Origin: Lophium mytilinum
Taxonomy: Eukaryota > Ascomycota > Dothideomycetes > Mytilinidiales > Mytilinidiaceae
Assembly (NCBI GenBank): GCA_010093605.1
Contig: MU004184.1
Location: forward strand, 1,135,897 to 1,199,896
DNA: 64,000 nucleotides
Reading direction: 5' to 3'
How positions within the stretch are numbered: the first letter of the stretch is position 1; each line of letters begins with the position of its first letter. Positions 57,159 through 64,000 of the stretch are shown piece by piece. The notes beneath the pieces are model-generated. The model ran no database searches. It was given only the letters and a program-made list of their open reading frames with translations, and was not told the origin of the DNA. The position numbers and the translations under genes are program-made.

Positions 57159-57803
57159 TGCTGGCCTTGCGAACACACCGGGATTTTGGAGGCTTAGGAA
57201 GTGGTTGTATGGTTGTAGTAGATACCAAACAATTGAGAGGATACTTGATCGTGAGGAAGCACAAACTATTTGGCTTTAAGGTTCTTATGTTTATTGCAAG
57301 TGAAATGTGTGAACTGTAGGATGCTTGAAGGGCAGAAAGGTACCGCGGGGTTTGGGACGCTGTCGCAGGTATATTAGCCGCGGACATGGGCTGATTCGTT
57401 TTCTCTCATACCTGAGCCTGTTACGTTGCTCCAATACTCGTACAGGGAGCGACCTCTGACAAGGATGTGACGTGAAATTTTAGAATGTAGAGGTAGACAT
57501 TCGTAGTAAATCTTGGATGATGTGGCTAAAGTAATCACCCTTCCAGAAATCAAACACCAAGATCAAGTGCATGTCAGCAAGTCGGTTCGTGTGATACAGT
57601 CTTCTGCATGCTACACGGCCGGCGCAGCCACCATGCGGTTACAGTATTCGGGATGACAACAGAAAGTTCAATACGTTGTGAGCACCCCCTCGGTCCAAGA
57701 TGGTAGACGCCGCAAATGAACCAGAGAAAGAAGAAGATATATGAACTCGCTCTCTACCCATAATCGTAAATCATCACTGTATCAAAAGTTGGATCTTACG
57801 GTA
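57159..57803. other. Intergenic, no gene seen
   Basis: The interval lies between the methyltransferase pseudogene start and the Pol31 stop. It has only short frames, none recognisable. Confidence 0.45.
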
Positions 57804-59578
57804 TCAAGGTTTTGACTCGCCTACCCTAAGGTCGATGTGAGTTACCTCTAGTGTCTCCATGTCCAGCAACACAATAATTCCGGTCTCGGAATACTTTGGA
57901 ACGGAGATCAATGTGACTGTTTGCTGGAAGGGTCCCGATTCCGTTCTGACTTCAAATTTTGGCATGTTGCCCGCGAAGTATACGTGAGGACATTCTTTGA
58001 CAATCAGAGGGTCATCGTCTTGGAAAGGATAACACCCTATAATGGTTATTAGCATTGCCATTTCTGTAGCCCTTTGCCAAGCCCCTCGGCATGGGATTAT
58101 ATGGGATGAAGTTACATGTAAGAGAAATGATAGGGCAAACAGAAAATACATACACAACGTATCTGGAGCAGTCGGTGCGATGCACCTCCACCTCAACATC
58201 GCGTCCATAATGTCGAGAGTGGAATCGACGTCCAAGTATTTTTGCACATCTGTGACTGTTTGACCTCCAGTCCCTAAAAACCTCCAACCATCGATATCCC
58301 CTTCCCATGGATTGGAAACGCTGTCGAAGCCGAGGTGTGGGTCGTTTTTAAATGCAGGCGAATTCGCTAAGGCGCGACTTTGAGGGAATAAGGCCGCGTG
58401 TAAAGGTTGTTGTGGAATTGCTACGCTGGCGGGATCTGTAACACCGGGGAGTAGAGTGACTGGGAGAGTTGGTAGAATATCACTTAAAAACGTGTCTAAG
58501 CGTGCCGTGGGAGACGCATCGTATGCCGCAGAATCGTATCCATACTTCTTGTGACCTTTCTTTGCGGAAACCTCTTCGCGGGATGGTATAGGAGAAGAGT
58601 GAGCCAGGCTGCCACCAGCAAGTATGAGGCGACTGATCTTCTTGCTCCCTTCTGGTCTTGATGGGTCTGAGCTTTCTCCAATTAAGTATTCCGTAAGCAT
58701 ATCAAGGGCTAGATCATTGCCAGAGTCCCCGGCAATTTCCAGTCCACTGATTATAGCAATTCTGTCGGCCCTTGCTCTCCTTTGCTTGATTTTTCCTCCT
58801 GACAAAGCCAGGTTCGCATCGTCTTTTTCCCATCTCTCAGGCTGTCGGGGTAAGTCCGCGTATTTGGTGTCAATGACATTGAAGACCCCGTCGATGTTTT
58901 CGTGGCCCAGGATCGCAATCACACAGCCCGTAACAAGGCCAAGGGTGTCCAGACTATCGCCACTAATTTGCAATCGCCCAGACTCATCCTCAATCATCAT
59001 GTCAAGCTTGCCATCGGTAGTATATCTTTCACGGGTTGGGGGCGCTGATATCCAGTGCTGGTCTGGGCGTTAGCTGAAGTCTTCTAAACAGATTTGAAAG
59101 ACTCACGTCTTTCGAGATATCGTCTAGGACGTTTGGTTTCAGAGGCATATCGACAAAAACCGTTCCAACCACCCAGCTAGGTATGCCTTGTCGTACGTCA
59201 AGAACCCGATCCACATGCTGCGGAGTATCTGTTCCTATCTACAGAGCGACTTGATCAGTCTGAATTCTTCTTCTGGCTCAAGAGCTGGGCGTGGTGAATT
59301 CACCTTCATATTACCCCATGCCTCCTCGGCCTGCTCCTCGACGGCCGGCTTCAGCTGAGCCAGCCGCAGGAAGTACATGTCTGCATATTGCTGTTGGTAG
59401 TGCTTATCTGCGCCTCTCGGAAGGTCGAAGGTGTGGAGGGGAGTATAGGCGGATTGGGACCGCTCGTTCGTGGGGAAGTCTGTTTCGCTGGCGCAGAGTT
59501 AAGCTTGAGTCTATAGAGGGACGTGCGTGCAACTTACAATGGCGAGCATTGCCTGAAATCACCGCTTCCGTCGGCCAT
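57804..59578 (-). CDS. POL31: DNA polymerase delta small subunit
   Basis: Five exons (59578-59538, 59487-59304, 59238-59107, 59057-58154, 58036-57804) give 1,494 nt and 497 aa. The product binds the catalytic subunit Pol3 and Pol32 in replicative polymerase delta. An OB-fold region (QGIPSWVVGTVFVDMPLKPN, GRLQISGDSLDTLGLVTGCV) precedes a calcineurin-like phosphoesterase fold lacking catalytic metal residues. Family blocks are AIISGLEIAGDSGNDLALDM, ILPTLPVTLLPGVTDPASVA, PHLGFDSVSNPWEGDIDGWR, FLGTGGQTVTDVQKY, APDTLWCYPFQDDDP and HVYFAGNMPKFEVR. The acceptor of intron one was set at GCGCCAG, because it alone keeps frame. Length and motif order match the eukaryotic family. Confidence 0.95.
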
Positions 59579-60081
59579 AGCTACTGTTGCAAACTAGAGT
59601 ACAGCGTTGTGGGATTGGCATAGTAGTGTGGGGTGTAAATGTTCATGGTCGACGCGCGAAATCACTTTACGCGATGCGCGTCAAACGCAGGGGTCCCAAA
59701 ATTCCAATCAGTGGCCCAATCACGAGTCTTGATAGTTAAATAATTTACTGAGTTTGACCACGACAGACGTTCGTTATCAGACAGGCGGTGAATACAGCGT
59801 GACGTTTGTTGGAAGTGGTTTAATCTACATATTACTGGGACGATGAACGGTAATAGGTACTCTTCTTCACTACTGAGGCCGCAAGATAACGATTGTATAA
59901 GAAGGATATCATTAACACATGTAACGCTTCAACGTCTTCCAGAAAGCACACGCCCTGGATAGCGTGACCAAAAACCATCATAGCTCATTATATCCTGGCA
60001 TCAAAACACACCACCTTCAAAATCCTCCGAAATGACCATCGTCCATAACATCCCAGGTATCAAGTATATAAGCATCGAACC
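59579..60081. other. Intergenic, promoter side of POL31
   Basis: The sequence ACGCGCGAAATCACTTTACG and GATGCGCGTCAAACGC near 59650-59690 holds ACGCG-type cores. ACGCGT is the binding site of the yeast G1/S MBF factor that controls replication genes including POL31. The match here is partial, so regulation by that route is only a suggestion. No other gene is seen. Confidence 0.4.
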
Positions 60082-60345
60082 CTACTTTCCCTCACCCGCA
60101 TTCTTCACTCCTTTTGCAATATCTTGACCTCCCTTCTCCACTCCCGTTGCCGCATCTGCAAGCCCTCTTGCCACGGGTCGTCCAGCGCTGCCCGTCGCAC
60201 CCTCCAAAGTCTCGCCCAGGCCACGGCCAGCGGCGCCGACTATGCCACCCACTGTGTTGGTGAGGCCCCCGACAGTGTTGCCGACGGTTGAGGTGACGAA
60301 CTTGACACCGGACGTGACGCCGGATTCTTGCTGGCCGATGGGCAT
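60082..60345 (-). CDS. Small Gly-rich LEA-like conserved fungal protein
   Basis: An 87-aa frame without introns. It consists of short Gly/Thr/Val/Ala-rich repeats (TVGNTVGGLTNTVGGIVGAA, GRGLGETLEGATGSAGRPVA) and a Lys-rich end (GVKNAGEGK), free of Cys and Trp. Similar small repetitive proteins are common in filamentous ascomycetes and resemble stress-related hydrophilic, helix-forming LEA-type proteins. The function is unknown. The upstream side (60346-60530) is AT-poor with a short pyrimidine tract. The compact frame and the repeat structure make it credible despite its size. Confidence 0.7.
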   Translation of the reverse strand: MPIGQQESGVTSGVKFVTSTVGNTVGGLTNTVGGIVGAAGRGLGETLEGATGSAGRPVARGLADAATGVEKGGQDIAKGVKNAGEGK

Positions 60346-61418
60346 GATGTAAGGTGGTGGATCGGTTTAGAAATGGGTTTGTTGTGGGAGTTTATGGTTC
60401 TCTGATAGGAGAAGACTCTGTTTGAGGTAGTGCGTAGTGTAGATGGTTTGATCTGGGTCTAAAGAATAGCTAGTCATATTTCCTAACCGTCTTTATATCT
60501 CCACCACCACATCTGAAACAACATGACGTCACACTAGATCCCGTGTGAACCAGGGTGCGAGTGCTGCAGCAAGATCCCAGCCACGATGCGCGTTGCCAAG
60601 GTTGCGGGATCGGATCGCGGGCTTAAGATTGGTGTGCGCAGGGTCTTGCGCTAGAAGTGCAACGTCAGGCGTTCGGGCCTTGAGTTTGGGTTTGGTGGAT
60701 GACCAGGGTAAGTGGAGGTGGTGGTAGAGCCGTGATACTGGAGGGGCGCGGACGCTTCTGACGATGGGGATGCATTTCTGTCAAGCAGTTGGCAGTGGTC
60801 TTTCAGAGGACGATGAACAGCAAAGCTTGGGCGACGATTGGACGACAACACTGACAATTTCGTTTGAGCGTGGGCTTAGCTATCGAATGACTGAACGGCT
60901 TGACTACAGTATCTTCCATTCCCATGCCACCAGGCTGGCTTCGGACGCGTGAGTAAAAGACAGCAAATAGAGTGATTCATGACCTTGTTGGCGGTCAGTA
61001 CGGCTGTACACTGGGTGAAGGATATAATTGCTCGAATGTGTCCCGTCAGGTTGTATCCAGAACGCACGCTTTCGAGGATCGATTTTCAGAATTAGGATAT
61101 CAAGGCAAAGCTTTAGGGAAAAGAAAAGTGAGCTCAAAAACTACTCGAAAGCATGTGTTTCCGAAACGACCTACAATACAGCTGCTGTTGCTTGTCTCAG
61201 GGAACTCTCAGTAGGTGCCCCGACTCTTTGGCCGGTAAAGTTTGTGGCGGCTTCAGTATACACACTCAGTATACTGGCCCATGCTGGATGCATATTGCGG
61301 GCTACGCTAAGAAGGACCTATGTTGATCTATGATGGACCTGTAGCTGAGGCAAGTAAGATCCATGGAGCGTCATCCTGGCTCATGTTGAGGGAAACCAAC
61401 CTCAATCTAGGTTGCAGA
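60346..61418. other. Intergenic, no gene seen
   Basis: About 1.1 kb between two minus-strand genes. Overlapping frames of 60-100 codons on both strands show no similarity. It holds the promoter of the LEA-like gene and the 3' flank of the esterase gene. Confidence 0.45.
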
Positions 61419-62450
61419 TTACAAACCTACTTTATCTTGTAGAAATTTGACAATGTCATCAATTTCCTCAGGCTCCTTCCACCAATGCCCAAACTCATAA
61501 GTTTTCCACGTGATAGGTACTTGAAGCCGTTCAAAAATGCCGTAGGCTTGCTTCCCCATATGAAGACGAACCTTGTCGTCCTTTGTACCATGGCCGAGAA
61601 AGACGGGAGTTTCTGAAAATGATGGTGCTAAATGGCCGTCCAGAGGTAGCGTCGGAATGTCGCAGATGTCCCTCGCAAAATTCGCAGCACGAAGTTGTTG
61701 TTTCAACAGAGTGTCTTCATCTTTCCCTTCACTATCTCCGAAGGGATCATTGTCCTCTACATTATCGTATGGCCACGTTTCGGCCTCAATATCTCTGGCC
61801 AGAGGTAGCCATCCACTCATACCGATGAACGCTCCAAAGGGCAACGAACCCTGCGATTTGGTCAGAATTTCTACCACCTCCGCTTGGCTCGACGGCACGT
61901 CGTGTGAGCTGAGCAAGACATGTAGCCCTATAGCACAGCCCTGGCTTAAACCAACAAGAACCACATTATTCGCCCCAACAAGCGCTGCCTGCTCTTGTAT
62001 CAAACTCCGAATGATTGCGCTGCTTTCCCGCAATCCATCATACATGATCTCTTGCCTCTTGGTAGGGTCGTCGAGCGAATAGTTGTCGAACCATTGGTTT
62101 ATCCAGGCTCGGTTGTAGAGGGCAGCCCGACGTTTCTTTGCTGTGAGAAATACGAGCTTGACTCCTGGAAAGCACTCTTGGAGGGTGTGGCCAGAAGAAG
62201 TACGGGCTGATGAGAATTTAGGGCCGAAGTCATGGGCATTACTACCCCGGCCATGCAGTACGATGAATGTGTGTGTATGCGTTGTTTTCGATGGTACGAT
62301 GAGGGGTTTGGAGTCGTCTCGAGGGGCGTCAAAGGAGCTTTGAGGTGACGAAGACGCTATAGCTGCAGGTGTTCTGCGGCGGAAGCTGCTCACCATGTCC
62401 GTTAGTATCTCAGGTTCATACTCCGATTGTCTCTCAACTGGCTGCGGCAT
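61419..62450 (-). CDS. Acyl-protein thioesterase/phospholipase-like serine hydrolase
   Basis: An intronless 343-aa frame of the alpha/beta hydrolase fold. FIVLHGRGSNAHDFG carries the oxyanion-hole glycines, NNVVLVGLSQGCAIGLHVLL holds the nucleophile serine in G-L-S-Q-G, VFLGHGTKDDKV the acid and FGHWWKEPEEI the histidine. These are the blocks of the phospholipase/carboxylesterase (Abhydrolase_2) family that includes acyl-protein thioesterase 1. The length exceeds the 230 aa of typical APT1 because of an N-terminal extension of about 50 residues and inserts such as DNVEDNDPFGDSEGKDED. Members of this longer group are common in fungi and their substrates are unknown. A second Met (MVSSFRRR, residue 19) is an alternative start. 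No signal peptide is seen. Confidence 0.85.
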   Translation of the reverse strand: MPQPVERQSEYEPEILTDMVSSFRRRTPAAIASSSPQSSFDAPRDDSKPLIVPSKTTHTHTFIVLHGRGSNAHDFGPKFSSARTSSGHTLQECFPGVKLVFLTAKKRRAALYNRAWINQWFDNYSLDDPTKRQEIMYDGLRESSAIIRSLIQEQAALVGANNVVLVGLSQGCAIGLHVLLSSHDVPSSQAEVVEILTKSQGSLPFGAFIGMSGWLPLARDIEAETWPYDNVEDNDPFGDSEGKDEDTLLKQQLRAANFARDICDIPTLPLDGHLAPSFSETPVFLGHGTKDDKVRLHMGKQAYGIFERLQVPITWKTYEFGHWWKEPEEIDDIVKFLQDKVGL

Positions 62451-63142
62451 TTTCGAAGCAGCTTGTATCTGGGGATATTGTGGTTGACAGGTGATCTAGA
62501 ATAGCTCGGCATCTCTCCACAACGTAGGTATCCGCTAGTCCCAAAACTCTCCCGCTAAACGTTGGACTTCGAAACCTAACATCCTCGTAGCTTTTAACCC
62601 CTGACACAACACTCGAAGGTAATCAGAGATGCTAGCTCCAAGCTTAACTGTCCATGTATGTACCTAAAGACATAAGCTACCACCAGTATTGAAATAGGCC
62701 TTCGAAAATTTGCAGCACCATCATATCATGTCTGAAAGTAGTTGCTGGATTTAGCAGAGTGACAAAAGCACTCCTGTACCCTTCCCCCTCCTGCCCTCCA
62801 TCGACGTCAGTCGATTTGTCGAATTCAAAACAGCGTACAATCGCTTGGCGATTTCTCCCGCACCCTCCACTTGAGAGGGAATACTCCGTGAATGACTCAG
62901 GAGTAGGAGATTGATTACTATGCAAATTCAATAAAGCGGTGGCAATGTGCTGAATATGAGCGCCGTCGACCAAAGCCCCTCTGGAGTATCCCGCGAGCTA
63001 GAATGAGGAACTTAATTTGGGTTCGAGTATGGATTGACACACCTGCCGCTATTTCCCACTCTTGCAAAACGCCTGACGCCTAAATCACCTACGGGATATG
63101 CCATATGAATCGTAATTCGCATCATGATGTTGTCGAGGCCGC
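62451..63142. other. Intergenic with a possible small unrecognised gene
   Basis: Reading on the minus strand, MMRITIHMAYPVGDLGVRRF (63124 leftward) and, beyond an intron-like gap, GALVDGAHIQHIATALLNLH to LLNPATTFRHDMMVLQIFEG (62677) look protein-like. I could not find a splice pair that joins them in phase, and I do not recognise a family. It could be a small gene or a relic between BUD23 and the esterase. Confidence 0.25.
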
Positions 63143-64000
63143 CTAGAAAGCAATTCTCCTCTTTCGCCCGGTATACTTCGAATTTGTCTTCACCACCTTG
63201 CCTTTCCTCTCCATCTGTTCTTTCTTCCTCATGATCCATCCCTTACTACCTTTGGCCTCCTCACCCCTCTTCCTCCCCTTCGTCCTTCTCCGACTATCCA
63301 TCACATCCACCCCCTCCATACCCCTCACTACACCCGTGATATCCCCGTCTAGCTCGCCGCCTCCAACTGTCAGCACGAGATATGTCTTGGCGCTCTTGGT
63401 CCCAGGGTCATCTTCCAGAAGACCAGCCCCAAAACCAGCTCTTACTGCGGCACTCGACACCATCTTCTTCTGTTCGTCGTTCTTCGGGTAGAATTGGCAT
63501 ACTGCGCGTCCACCTCTCCGTAAGCTAGCATAGAGGCCATTGAAAAACCGCGATAGCCGTCCAGCAGGTGACTCCTCAGTCGACTCCGCATTGCACAGCC
63601 ATTGCACCGCCGATATACTGATCGCAGCATCGAATGTTCCAGGGCGGAAAGGTACGCCCTGCCCCGCATCTGCGAGAAACAGATCTCCTTCCACCTCCTT
63701 TTCCAAGGCAACTGCGAGCATAGAGGAGGATATGTCGAGGCCAATCCAGGTATGTGGTCCGCCGGGGTTCGTCTCCGGGGAGAAAGTAGATAGAATTTCG
63801 CCGCTAAGGCCGGAGCCGCAGCCGATGTCGAGGATGAGGCTAGGGCTGCGGAGGGAGAGAAGGGAGAGGGCGCGGTGGGTCATCTGGGACTGGATGTGCT
63901 GTATTCGAGAGGAAGTGGTGTATTTGCGGGACTCGGAATCATTGTAGAAGAGATCTGGGGGGCTGTTTGAGGGAATCAGTGAGGTTCTCGACCGCGATAG
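63143..64000 (-). CDS. BUD23: 18S rRNA (guanine-N7) methyltransferase Bud23, 5' end outside window
   Basis: The large exon runs from an acceptor at 63963-63964 down to the stop at 63143. It begins PPDLFYNDSESRKYTTSSRI and continues SLILDIGCGSGLSGEILS, the SAM-binding loop D-I-G-C-G-S-G. It then has WIGLDISSSMLAVALEKEVE, GTFDAAISISAVQWLCNAES and LRRGGRAVCQFYPKNDEQ, and ends with the basic Bud23 tail KGWIMRKKEQMERKGKVV, KYTGRKRR. The enzyme, with Trm112, methylates 18S rRNA at the P-site guanine and is needed for 40S export. The first exon, carrying the start Met, lies beyond position 64000; only part of the first intron (63963-64000) is in the window. Confidence 0.93.
   Translation of the reverse strand, partial: LSRSRTSLIPSNSPPDLFYNDSESRKYTTSSRIQHIQSQMTHRALSLLSLRSPSLILDIGCGSGLSGEILSTFSPETNPGGPHTWIGLDISSSMLAVALEKEVEGDLFLADAGQGVPFRPGTFDAAISISAVQWLCNAESTEESPAGRLSRFFNGLYASLRRGGRAVCQFYPKNDEQKKMVSSAAVRAGFGAGLLEDDPGTKSAKTYLVLTVGGGELDGDITGVVRGMEGVDVMDSRRRTKGRKRGEEAKGSKGWIMRKKEQMERKGKVVKTNSKYTGRKRRIAF

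Overview
The window comes from the nuclear genome of a filamentous ascomycete (Pezizomycotina, most likely Dothideomycetes; the class is an inference). The support is short spliceosomal introns of about 45-120 nt with GTANGT donors and CTNAC branch points, fungus-specific families (HET, CFEM-like, DUF6604, fungal Ies1, fungal GT31), and an AT-rich block with the CpA/TpG depletion left by repeat-induced point mutation (RIP). Most of the window is a housekeeping-gene arm with compact multi-exon genes on both strands. I rebuilt most gene models by choosing splice sites that keep frame and family motifs, and exon sums divide by three wherever stated.

Layout, 0-26 kb: an F-BAR/DEP/RhoGAP protein (Rgd2-like, -) diverges from the geranylgeranyltransferase-I beta subunit (+). 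Then come a DUF6604 protein (+), a small Tc1/mariner-type MITE, a CFEM-like gene with an in-frame stop, a GT31 glycosyltransferase (-), a BTB/POZ protein (+) and signal peptide peptidase (-). Two mitochondrial genes share a 232-bp divergent promoter: complex I subunit NDUFA2 (-) and mitochondrial pyruvate carrier MPC2 (+). A 992-aa fungal protein of unknown function (-) and argininosuccinate lyase (+) follow.

26-29 kb is a MITE-rich, rearranged stretch. A PLAC8-family gene lies in two halves on opposite strands. The break runs through an intron, and the other break runs through a MITE whose two TIRs, still carrying matching 5-bp target duplications, are now about 0.7 kb apart. This is the signature of a roughly 0.9-kb inversion.

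29-47 kb: Bem3-type PX-PH-RhoGAP (-), a gene-poor 3.7-kb gap, mitochondrial ribosomal protein uS13m with an ATG-only first exon (-), ER cyclophilin B with a terminal intron that appears to switch between an HVEL luminal end and a membrane-anchored tail (+), the DED1 helicase with a MITE in an intron and a 20-nt micro-exon (+), another complete MITE, and INO80 subunit Ies1 (+).

47-57 kb is an accessory, decaying region. A HET-domain incompatibility-type gene is split inside its HET domain by about 5.8 kb of mostly RIP-mutated DNA, and next to it lies an O-methyltransferase pseudogene with several frameshifts. 57-64 kb returns to housekeeping genes: Pol delta subunit Pol31 (-), a small Gly-rich LEA-like protein (-), an acyl-protein-thioesterase-like serine hydrolase (-) and the rRNA methyltransferase Bud23 (-, cut by the right edge).

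No operons, CRISPR arrays or convincing RNA genes were seen. The strongest leads are the MITE-linked inversion that split PLAC8, the HET gene broken by a RIPed insertion, and the two-ended cyclophilin B.
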